Shown piece after piece: positions 1 to 6,248 of a DNA stretch of 11,731 nucleotides. How positions within the stretch are numbered: position 1 is the stretch's first letter; each line of letters begins with the position of its first letter. Position numbers and translations under genes: made by a program. This DNA is from Dehalococcoidia bacterium. GTDB lineage: Bacteria > Chloroflexota > Dehalococcoidia > JAUYDP01. Below the pieces are notes generated by a model that was not told the origin of the DNA, did not search any database, and saw only the letters and a list, made by a program, of their open reading frames with translations. The DNA is taken from the NCBI GenBank assembly GCA_030691805.1, contig JAUYDP010000438.1, forward strand, positions 1 through 11,731, in the 5' to 3' direction.

Positions 1-1025
1 AACAACGGTTCGCCAGCGCCGCCCAGATGGGCCAAGCCCTGGTGGAGTGCCTGGCCCGTTCCCAGGAGGACACGGCGGCCTTGCGGCTGGTTACACCGGC
101 TCCAGCTTCCACTCCACCGCCCGCCGTTAGCGGAGCTACGAGGCGCCAGCCGGCTCCGCTTCCCGGACAAAGGGCCAAGCGGGGCTTTTCCTGGGGTCCG
201 GTGGCGGCAGCCTTCGCTATCGTGGCTCTGGTGGCCGGACTGACTCTGGCCAGTCCAAGCCTGGTGAGGCTGTTTCTTACGCCTGCCAGGAGTAATAGTT
301 TCAGCTCTCCAACGCCCGCCCCGGCGCTCACGCCTCCGCCAACCAGCGCGCCGACGGTCGCGGCACTGGCCCTTGTGCCCGGCGTGACTGGAATGCTGCC
401 GGTGGACGCCCGCCTTTTGATAGAGGGACAGGGCCTGGTCTATCGGGAAGACCCAAGGGAGGCTAGCAATGACGTTCCCGAAGGGAGGGTACTCCGGCAA
501 GCCCCACCCCCGGGCAGGACCGCCTCCCAGGGAAGTGCCGTGACAGTGACTATTAGCCTTGGACCTGCGATGGTGCGGGTCCCGGCGCTTACGGAAATGA
601 CTGTGGTCCAGGCAGAGTCGAGGCTAAAGGATATCGGGCTGAGGGCGTCCTTCAGGGAGGTGTGGAGCGCGACTATACCAGCCGGCGTGGTCTTCCAGCA
701 GGAGCCGGCCCCGGGAGCTTTGATATCCAAGGGAAGCGCGGTTACCCTAACGGCCAGCAAGGGGAAGGAGAAGGTTGCCGTTCCCAACGTCGTTGGCCTC
801 TCCGAGGATAAGGCCCAGCGGGCCATTCAGCAGGCAGGTCTACGTAACTTCCTCTATGTGAACTACCAGGGCCATGACGTCCTGCCCGACTCGGCCCTGG
901 TGAAGGTCTGTGTGGGCTGTGTGCTTAGCGTCACCCCCAGCCCTGGGGAGATGGTGGAGCTAGGGACCGAGATAAGAATGGCGGTTAGGGACCGAGATAA
1001 GAATGGCGGTAAGAAGAAGGACTGA
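1..1025 (+). CDS. Ser/Thr protein kinase with PASTA domains, C-terminal part (5' end outside window)
   Basis: The reading frame is open from base 3. Before the first ATG (27) it reads QRFASAAQ, which matches the Rf-sA-eM end of a Hanks-type kinase domain, so the true start lies upstream and the ATG at 27 is internal. Counting from that ATG, a Pro-rich linker is followed by a membrane segment at about residues 56-77. A second Pro/Ser/Thr-rich linker (about 87-111) leads to three PASTA repeats at about 115-179, 183-246 and 249-320. In this family the kinase is cytoplasmic and the PASTA domains are extracytoplasmic sensors of peptidoglycan or lipid II, controlling growth and division. The third PASTA repeat holds an unusual C-V-G-C pair (residues 295-298). 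The last 12 residues come from a tandem duplication (961-1010). Assignment is firm; the kinase core itself is not visible here. Confidence 0.9.
   Translation, partial: QRFASAAQMGQALVECLARSQEDTAALRLVTPAPASTPPPAVSGATRRQPAPLPGQRAKRGFSWGPVAAAFAIVALVAGLTLASPSLVRLFLTPARSNSFSSPTPAPALTPPPTSAPTVAALALVPGVTGMLPVDARLLIEGQGLVYREDPREASNDVPEGRVLRQAPPPGRTASQGSAVTVTISLGPAMVRVPALTEMTVVQAESRLKDIGLRASFREVWSATIPAGVVFQQEPAPGALISKGSAVTLTASKGKEKVAVPNVVGLSEDKAQRAIQQAGLRNFLYVNYQGHDVLPDSALVKVCVGCVLSVTPSPGEMVELGTEIRMAVRDRDKNGGKKKD
961..1010 (+). repeat. 25-bp exact tandem duplication at the 3' end of the PASTA kinase gene
   Basis: Bases 961-985 and 986-1010 are identical (both start TAGGGACCGAGATAAGAATG). Because 25 is not a multiple of 3, the two copies are read in different frames. 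The first gives the normal end of a PASTA repeat (LGTEIRMAV). The second gives the charged tail RDRDKNGG, then KKKD and stop. With one copy removed the frame would run on to the TGA at 1051-1053, which overlaps the -35 box of the next promoter. This looks like a recent slippage event or an assembly artefact. Confidence 0.95.
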
Positions 1026-1049
1026 TGGTTTTTCCGACAAAATCACCTA

Positions 1050-1078
1050 TTGACAAGGGCGCATAGTAGCAGTATCAT
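1050..1078 (+). promoter_or_regulatory. Sigma-70-type promoter for the leader region and probably the HD-GYP cassette
   Basis: A perfect -35 box TTGACA (1050-1055), a 17-nt spacer and a -10 box TATCAT (1073-1078) follow the kinase stop by 24 nt. The expected transcription start is about 1085-1086. It is the best-matching housekeeping promoter in the window. Confidence 0.7.
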
Positions 1079-1085
1079 AATGGAT

Positions 1086-1306
1086 AAGCTGGCGGAGAGA
1101 GCGGTCAGAAGCGGAGGCGAAGACGAGGGGAGCCCATCTTTTAGTTTAAAGTCAATAACATAAAACGAGAAAGGATGGTTTCCTAAATGAACTGGCGGTA
1201 TACGCTTTACGTCCTCCTGGTAATCTCGACAATGGTCATCGCAGGCGGCGCTGGCTGGAACTGGGGTTAAGGCCTTAAGCCGTTGAAGCTGGACCTCCGC
1301 CAGCTT
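1086..1306 (+). ncRNA. Predicted structured leader RNA or small RNA closed by a 12-bp long-range helix
   Basis: AAGCTGGCGGAG (1086-1097) is the exact reverse complement of CTCCGCCAGCTT (1295-1306). The left arm begins at the transcription start predicted from the 1050-1078 promoter. The right arm ends at a U-rich run (TTTTCTCTTT, about 1305-1314). A shorter hairpin, AAGCTGG (1286-1292) with CCAGCTT (1300-1306), uses the same right arm, so the two folds exclude each other. The roughly 221-nt unit encloses a 27-codon ORF. I could not match it to a riboswitch class or to 6S RNA from memory. It may be a structured leader of the HD-GYP gene, a stand-alone small RNA, or a small mRNA with protected ends. 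The complementarity is seen; the RNA and its role are inferred. Confidence 0.4.
1187..1270 (+). CDS. Small hydrophobic protein of 27 residues (possible single-pass membrane microprotein)
   Basis: An ATG at 1187 opens 27 codons ending TAA at 1268-1270. The protein starts MNWRYTLYVLLVIS, continues as one hydrophobic stretch (about residues 6-20) and ends GGAGWNWG. This is the shape of a single transmembrane segment with an aromatic and glycine-rich end. AAGGA (1171-1175) lies 11 nt upstream, a rather long Shine-Dalgarno spacing. The ORF sits between a good promoter and a terminator-like hairpin, directly ahead of the HD-GYP gene, so it could be expressed on its own or as the first gene of the cassette. 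I do not recognise a family. A perfect 12-bp palindrome (TTAAGGCCTTAA, 1267-1278) overlaps the stop codon. The ORF could still be chance within a leader RNA. Confidence 0.45.
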   Translation: MNWRYTLYVLLVISTMVIAGGAGWNWG

Positions 1307-1314
1307 TTCTCTTT
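1286..1314 (+). terminator. Possible Rho-independent terminator or attenuator before the HD-GYP gene
   Basis: A perfect 7-bp stem, AAGCTGG (1286-1292) with CCAGCTT (1300-1306), has a 7-nt loop and leads into TTTTCTCTTT. The U-run is interrupted by C, so termination may be partial. It lies 19 nt ahead of the HD-GYP start and could act as an attenuator, because the right arm can instead pair with 1086-1097. Confidence 0.45.
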
Positions 1315-1332
1315 CCCTATGAATTAAGGGCC

Positions 1333-2625
1333 ATGGAACAATTGCCCGTACGGGCCAGGCAATATATACTCTTCGTCCTCCTCCTGGGCGGGGTGGCGAC
1401 CCTCGTTGCGGCGCGCAGCGTCTCCCTGAGGTGGGAGCATCTGTCCTTAGCCCTCATCCTCCTCCCCCTAATGGTAATCTTCGAATTCTTCGAGATAAAG
1501 CTCCCCCGCGGAGTAAACGTCAGTCTCGCCACCGTTATGCGTCTCGCGGCGATCATCCTCATTGGCCCAGCCTATGCCATCCTTCTGACGGTATCGGCAT
1601 TCCTGATTGCCGATGGCATCATGCGAAAGCTTCAGAAGGCTTGGTATAAAGTTGCTTTTAATGCCAGTATGCATGCCGTGGTGTCAGCCGTATCCGGCAT
1701 CGCCTATTTGGCCATTGCCGACGCGGACCCTAGGCTGGCAAGCTCTTTATACGACATCGGGGCCATAGCCATGGCGGGTCTTCTTTATGTAGTGATCAAC
1801 AGCGTCATGATCTCGGTTGTGGTGGCTCTGGCCGACGACCTGCCCCTGGGTTATGTGTGGGCCAAGAACCAGAAAAGCGTCCTTCCCCAATACCTGGCGA
1901 TGCTGCCTATGGGTATCGTCTTCGCTCTTCTCTGGCAGACCTACCCCTGGGCCGTGGCCCTCTTTCTTCTACCAATGGGGATAGTGCACTACAGTTTCAA
2001 GGCCCGCATGGACCTGGAGCAGCAGACCGAGCAGGCCCTCATCGCCATGGCCGATATCCTGGACACGAGGGATCAGCTTACCTCCCGCCATTCGCAAGTG
2101 GTGGCGGAATACGCCGTAAAGATCGCCCACCAACTCAATCTTCCGGAGGAGCAGGTCGACACGATAATGATCTCGGCCAGGCTCCATGATCTTGGCAAGA
2201 TCGGCATCAACGACGAAATCCTAAAGAAGCCCGGGCCTCTCTCCCCCGAAGAGCGGAAGGACATGGAGAGGCATTCGGAGATTGGCGCAAGCATCCTGGG
2301 GTACTTCCCGCTCTTCTCTAAGGGAGTCTCATTCCTTCTCCACCATCACGAGAGGTATGACGGCCAGGGCTACCCTTATGGCCTAAAGCAGGAGGAGATA
2401 CCAGTTGGGGCACGGGTCATACAGGTGGCCGACGTATACGAGGCAATGATCTCCCGGCGCTATTACCGGGGTCCTCTGCCGAGAGAGGTGGCGATTGAAC
2501 AGCTTCGTGTCGGGGCCGGCCGCCAGTTCGACCCCATGGTGGTCGGGGCGTTTCTCAAGGTCCTCGCGGAAGAGGCCCAGGACGATGTCCCTAGTAAATT
2601 GCGGGTCCTGGAGGCTACGGGCTAG
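1333..2625 (+). CDS. Membrane-anchored HD-GYP domain phosphodiesterase
   Basis: The 430-residue protein has about seven or eight hydrophobic segments in residues 11-220, forming an uncharacterised membrane sensor region. A short linker leads to an HD-GYP domain (about 240-412). Visible metal-site motifs are H253, H285-D286 in HDLGKIG, H337-H338-H339-E in the HHHE block, the DGQGYP signature (343-348) and D367 in VADVYEAM. The family usually hydrolyses cyclic di-GMP to pGpG or GMP, and these residues suggest an active enzyme. The ATG at 1333 has AAGGG only 2 nt upstream; an in-frame TTG at 1342 would have better spacing, so the exact start is open. The next gene begins 3 nt after the stop, implying co-transcription. 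The ligand of the membrane part is unknown. Confidence 0.93.
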   Translation: MEQLPVRARQYILFVLLLGGVATLVAARSVSLRWEHLSLALILLPLMVIFEFFEIKLPRGVNVSLATVMRLAAIILIGPAYAILLTVSAFLIADGIMRKLQKAWYKVAFNASMHAVVSAVSGIAYLAIADADPRLASSLYDIGAIAMAGLLYVVINSVMISVVVALADDLPLGYVWAKNQKSVLPQYLAMLPMGIVFALLWQTYPWAVALFLLPMGIVHYSFKARMDLEQQTEQALIAMADILDTRDQLTSRHSQVVAEYAVKIAHQLNLPEEQVDTIMISARLHDLGKIGINDEILKKPGPLSPEERKDMERHSEIGASILGYFPLFSKGVSFLLHHHERYDGQGYPYGLKQEEIPVGARVIQVADVYEAMISRRYYRGPLPREVAIEQLRVGAGRQFDPMVVGAFLKVLAEEAQDDVPSKLRVLEATG

Positions 2626-2628
2626 CCT

Positions 2629-3177
2629 ATGGTCCTGCCCTCCTCAATTTTCCTGTCGTTTCTGATTGCGCTGGCACGGGGCGGCAGGATATCGGCCTTT
2701 GCGAGCCTGCGCTTCAAAGGGTTACAATACCTGGCCGGGGCCGTCGTTATTCGCGTCCTGTTGATTCTCCCTCCCCTTCAAATCATACTGATCGAGCCGG
2801 CCTTTGGGAACCTGCGGTATGGAGGCATACTGTATTCCCTTTCCCTGCTGCTGGCGCTGTTGACCCTGGTAAGCAATATCCGCTTACCTGGACTCCCGGT
2901 CGTGGCCTTGGGGATGTTTGCTAACTTCCTGGTCATAGTCGCCAATCTCGGGCAAATGCCCGGGGCGCTCGACAAGCTAGTCGCAGCGGGCTACCCTGGG
3001 CCGACTCCCGGCCATTGGTCTAACTTCACGGTTATTGTAGACAGCACCCGTTTGTGGTTCCTCGGCGACAATTTCCTCATCGGCCGCCCCTGGCCGCTAC
3101 CTTCTGTCATCAGCCTGGGGGACCTTATTATAATTGTTGGGGTGTTCTGGTTCTTCCAAAAGGCGATGAGACCATAA
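2629..3177 (+). CDS. DUF5317-like multipass membrane protein
   Basis: A 182-residue, strongly hydrophobic protein with about four or five membrane segments (roughly residues 5-15, 30-58, 66-80, 88-110 and 160-176). The pattern agrees with my recollection of DUF5317 proteins: an N-terminal LARGGRISAF stretch, a central helix followed by NLGQMPGA (about 109-116), and later LWFLGDNFL and SLGDLIIIVG. DUF5317 has no assigned reaction, and family membership should be checked by profile search. The gene starts 3 nt after the HD-GYP stop with no good Shine-Dalgarno of its own (GGAG is 15 nt away), so translational coupling is likely. Its place directly after a membrane HD-GYP gene suggests a shared membrane function, but this is inference. 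Confidence 0.75.
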   Translation: MVLPSSIFLSFLIALARGGRISAFASLRFKGLQYLAGAVVIRVLLILPPLQIILIEPAFGNLRYGGILYSLSLLLALLTLVSNIRLPGLPVVALGMFANFLVIVANLGQMPGALDKLVAAGYPGPTPGHWSNFTVIVDSTRLWFLGDNFLIGRPWPLPSVISLGDLIIIVGVFWFFQKAMRP

Positions 3178-3186
3178 AAGGGGCTT

Positions 3187-4206
3187 TTGTGCTCCTGGCC
3201 GGCGATTTCCAGGTATAGGCAATTGAAACAGAAGGTCCGGTTTTGGGCAGGCGTTGTCTTTAGCGCAGCGAGCCTGGTCCTGGCTGTTAAGATAACTAAC
3301 ATCGAAGAGACCTGGTCCGCTCTCCGACAGACCGATTATTACCCGCTTATCCCCGCGATGGTGGCCCTGGCGCTAACGCTGCTCGGAAAAGTGGCCAGGT
3401 GGAGGCTCCTGTTCGATTCCAGGCACGGTCACCCGCCCTTTGGTAAAGCCTTCTCGGTCCTGGTCATTGGGCAGATGATCAATTTGCTATTTCCCCTGAG
3501 GATGGGTGAGGTGGCGCGGGCCTATTTCATTGGCGAGATGGTGGGCAGCAACAAGCCTCAAGCCATGGCCACAGTCGTGGTGGAGAAGGTGGTTGACATG
3601 CTTGCCGCCCTTCTGCTGGTTATTTTGTTATTCCTGGTCATGCCCTTTCCGGAATGGCTCCAGCGGCCCGTATTGGGCCTGGCGGTTGTTTCAGCCGCCC
3701 TGCTGATTGCGCTGATCTTCCTGGCTAGTCAGAGAGGGCGTCTCTCCTCGCTGCTGGGCAGAATTACAGCATTCCTGCCTTCTGCCTTGCAGCCGGATTA
3801 CCTACGGAAGCAATCGGACAAATTCATAGAAGGTCTCGGGGCGCTGCGGGATGTCCGGTCTATGGTGTTAGTGGTCTTATTGACTGGAATGGTCTGGCTT
3901 ACCTCGGCGATCACTAACTACTACGTCTTTCTTTCCCTGAACATTGATCTCCCATTTATCGCATCCGTCTTTCTCTTACTGGTCCTTCAAGTGGGGGTTG
4001 CGGTGCCGGCTGGTCCGGGAAGGATTGGGGTGTTTCAGTACTTGACCATACTGGCTCTCTCCGTCTTCGTCGTGGCTCCGGAGCGTGCTTTGGCAGCAGG
4101 GGTTATCCTCTACCTGCTCGTAAATACCCCGCCGATTGTCCTTGGCCTATTCTTTCTCTGGCAATACCACTTCAGCCTCTGGAGGATAAAGTCCCTCGCC
4201 CCGTAG
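3187..4206 (+). CDS. Flippase-like membrane protein of the YbhN/UPF0104 (lysylphosphatidylglycerol synthase TM region) family
   Basis: The protein is about 327-339 residues with seven or eight membrane helices and no soluble domain, as in stand-alone members of the LPG-synthase transmembrane family (PF03706). Family marks include KVARWRLLF, then GQMINLLFPLRMGEVARAY, then VEKVVDMLA, and near the end AVPAGPGRIGVFQY. Members are implicated in moving lipids or polyprenyl-linked glycans across the membrane; the substrate here is unknown. There is no ATG start. TTG at 3187 has AAAAGGGG (3176-3183) 3 nt away, while an in-frame TTG at 3223 gives an N-terminus (LKQKVRFWAG) closer to the family. I give the longer form but favour 3223 on homology. 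It begins 9 nt after the DUF5317-like gene and is co-directional with the glycosyltransferase 21 nt downstream. Confidence 0.88.
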   Translation: MCSWPAISRYRQLKQKVRFWAGVVFSAASLVLAVKITNIEETWSALRQTDYYPLIPAMVALALTLLGKVARWRLLFDSRHGHPPFGKAFSVLVIGQMINLLFPLRMGEVARAYFIGEMVGSNKPQAMATVVVEKVVDMLAALLLVILLFLVMPFPEWLQRPVLGLAVVSAALLIALIFLASQRGRLSSLLGRITAFLPSALQPDYLRKQSDKFIEGLGALRDVRSMVLVVLLTGMVWLTSAITNYYVFLSLNIDLPFIASVFLLLVLQVGVAVPAGPGRIGVFQYLTILALSVFVVAPERALAAGVILYLLVNTPPIVLGLFFLWQYHFSLWRIKSLAP

Positions 4207-4227
4207 GGTGAATCCTGGGCTAAAGCT

Positions 4228-5514
4228 ATGTCGCGTAGATACCGGCCATATCTAATAGGCGCTATTTTGGCGGTTGTAGCGCTAGCTCCGAGGTTGATCC
4301 TGCTTGGTAGCCCTAGCTGATGGCTAGATGAGAGCTATAGCGTGGCGCTGGCATCAGAGAGCGTCAAGAAAGTTCTTGAGAATACCAGTGACCCACATCC
4401 TCCCCTGTTCTACTTGATGCTCCATATATGGCTTTCTCTGGGCAGATCCGAGGCTTTTCTAAGGATTCCTTCGGCCCTCTTCGGAGCGCTGTCGGTCCCG
4501 CTAGTCTTTGCCTTGGGCAGGGCCTGGGTCCCAGAACGGACGGCGGTGCTGGGCGCACTCTTTTTGTCCATGGCACCAATGCATGTTTGGTATTCACAAG
4601 AAGTTAGGATGTATAGTCTCCTAACGTTCCTCGGCCTAGTCTCAACGGTTTCGCTTACCAGACTAATAAAGGGGGCCAAGCCGGTTTGGTGGGTCGTTTA
4701 CGCCAGCAGCGCCTTGGCGGGCCTCTACACCCATTACGGTATGGTCGGCCTTCTTGTGGTCCAGGGACTCTGGCTCGTGTTCTGGCGAATGAACCGAGAT
4801 ATTGAGCTTCGCTTTTTAATCTCTTGGTTGGTCTCCTTGGGCGTTCTCTTCCTGGGCTTCTGGCCCTGGTTACCAGTTCTCTTGGCGAACATTGCTGACC
4901 TGGCAAATGTCCCTATCGTGATGCAGGTTACCTTTCTCCAGGGCGCCGACGCCGCCTGGCTCCTTCTGTTCCTTCTTTTCCCCCTGATTCTGCTGTTCTG
5001 GGACATAAGGCTCTGGTTCGCAAGGGCCACCAGCGCCCAGGCATTGCCCCGTAGCAACAGTAGCCTGGAGATCAGCTCGTTGGCATTATTCCCTATTCTC
5101 ACATTAGCCAGCGCGATTCCCCTGGGGACATCCATGAAGCGCCAAGCGATTGTTGTTCTGCCATATTTCTTCCTACTGGCAGCCTCGGGGGTCAGTAGAT
5201 TGCGGCTGCGGAGAAGTCTGGCTGAGGTCGCTCTCCTAATTCTGTCTGTTCTATCCCTGGCTGCTAGCTATGGTCAGAGGGAGGTTGAGGACTGGATAAA
5301 ATTGACGACCTCGGATTTTACGAGCGAGCTTGAACAGTTACCGGCAAACTACCGCCGGTTATGGGTTATTCTGAGCCATGATAGCTACGTTGATCCGGAG
5401 CTAGAGGTTCGCCACTGGCTGGAAAAAAAGTGGAAGCTGGAGCAGGAGAGTTTCCCGAAGGGAATTACGGTGCGCCTGTATCTCATTCCGACCAAAGATG
5501 AACGGCCGCCGTAA
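4228..5514 (+). pseudogene. GT39/ArnT-like membrane glycosyltransferase interrupted by an in-frame UGA
   Basis: From ATG 4228 the frame codes for a basic start (MSRRYRPY), a first membrane helix and LILLGSPS, then hits TGA at 4318-4320 (codon 31). It continues in the same frame as WLDESYSV and stays open to TAA at 5512-5514. This joins exactly as in C-type glycosyltransferases (PMT/ArnT, GT39/GT83), where a first helix leads to a loop bearing the catalytic Asp-Glu, here D34-E35. Later family marks are DPHPPLFY and SQEVRMYS. These enzymes move sugars from polyprenyl phosphates to protein or lipid acceptors outside the membrane. Starting at the GTG at 4342 (390 residues) would lose the first helix and the DE motif. 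I read it as a nonsense mutation (TTA to TGA fits) or a base error. The frame after the stop is otherwise intact, so the lesion is recent. Confidence 0.8.
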
Positions 5515-5564
5515 CCCGTTAATCTATCCGGTAGGCATACGAGTTACGCCAAACCCGTTTCGTG

Positions 5565-5594
5565 TTGAAGCTATCAGAGATTACAGGATATAAT
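5565..5594 (+). promoter_or_regulatory. Promoter of the siroheme operon, placed for a leaderless transcript
   Basis: A perfect -10 box TATAAT (5589-5594) lies 18 nt after TTGAAG (5565-5570). The expected transcription start falls at about 5601, the A of the ATG. No useful Shine-Dalgarno precedes that ATG, which supports leaderless initiation. It also argues against the upstream in-frame GTG at 5562, which would lie before the transcript start. Confidence 0.65.
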
Positions 5595-5600
5595 GGGCGC

Positions 5601-6248
5601 ATGACCGCCTATTACCCCGTTGCGCTGGATCTTCGGGGACGCCTTTGTGTGGTGATCGGCGGCGGTGGAGTGGCGGAGAGGAAGGTCCACGGACTATTAG
5701 AGTGCAACGGGCGGGTGCGCGTCATTGCTCCGAAAGCTTCTCCCAAGTTGAGAAAAATGGCGCTGGACGGACTGGTCAATTTGGAGGTCCGGCAGTACCG
5801 AACGGGCGACCTGGCCGGCGCCTTTCTGGCTATGGGCGCTACGGATGATCCCCAGGTGAACGATGCGGTCTTCCAAGAGGCACAGGAAAAAGGCATCCTC
5901 GTCAACATCGCCGACGCCCCCTCCCGCTGCAACTTCATCCTTCCGGCCACGGTCCGGAGAGGCGACCTGACCATAGCCATAAACACCGGCGGCAAAAGCC
6001 CCGCGCTGGCGCGCCAGATACGAGAGGACCTGGAAGAACAGTTCCCGCCGGAGTTCTCCCGCCACCTGGAGGAGCTGGCCTGCTATCGCCGCCTCTTACG
6101 GGAGAGCCTGCCGGACCCCGCCCGTCGAGAGACTGCCTGGCGAGGCCTCATGGCCGGAGGTCTGGTGGGCCTGCTGCGCCGGGGAGAGAATCAGAAGGCC
6201 CTGGGCCTGGTGCAGGATGCGGTTGCCAGGGCCGGAGACGCCCGATGA
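5601..6248 (+). CDS. Precorrin-2 dehydrogenase (Met8/SirC/CysG N-terminal type)
   Basis: A 215-residue protein that oxidises precorrin-2 to sirohydrochlorin with NAD+, a step to siroheme; some relatives also insert iron. An NAD-binding Rossmann start is visible as VVIGGGGVAERKV (17-29). It is followed by GATDDPQVN (79-87), the VNIADAP stretch with D105 at the position of the catalytic Asp in the family, and the FILPATVRRGDLTIAINTGG region with KSPALAR (112-138). Length is normal for the stand-alone enzyme. The ATG at 5601 is chosen over GTG at 5562 because the family begins with a YYPV-like strand and the promoter sits between the two. The stop overlaps the next start by 4 nt (ATGA, 6245-6248), so the two genes are translationally coupled. 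No separate ferrochelatase gene is seen. Confidence 0.92.
   Translation: MTAYYPVALDLRGRLCVVIGGGGVAERKVHGLLECNGRVRVIAPKASPKLRKMALDGLVNLEVRQYRTGDLAGAFLAMGATDDPQVNDAVFQEAQEKGILVNIADAPSRCNFILPATVRRGDLTIAINTGGKSPALARQIREDLEEQFPPEFSRHLEELACYRRLLRESLPDPARRETAWRGLMAGGLVGLLRRGENQKALGLVQDAVARAGDAR

Noticed and set aside
440..826. 128-codon minus-strand frame opposite the PASTA region
   Set aside because: It lies wholly inside a well-supported gene, has no promoter or ribosome site, and reflects the low stop frequency of GC-rich DNA. Other antisense frames (for example 4734-5135, 6682-7182, 8300-8815 and 9638-9967) were dropped for the same reason.
1086..1186. A known riboswitch class (c-di-GMP, c-di-AMP, guanidine or TPP) in the leader
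   Set aside because: Purine-rich pieces such as GACGAGGGGAGCC caught the eye, but I could not line up the conserved core of any class. The leader is left as an unassigned structured RNA.
4318..4320. A genetic code in which UGA is a sense codon
   Set aside because: TGA is the normal stop of at least three intact genes here (1023-1025, 6246-6248 and 7868-7870).
4318..4355. UGA as selenocysteine, with AGCG-TGG-CGCT (4339-4349) as a possible SECIS stem
   Set aside because: The stem is only 4 bp with a 3-nt loop, and the family has no redox residue at this place. A Leu codon one base away (TTA) explains the position better.
5562..5600. GTG at 5562 as the start of the precorrin-2 dehydrogenase gene
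   Set aside because: The -35 and -10 boxes at 5565-5594 lie inside this extension, and the family start matches ATG 5601.
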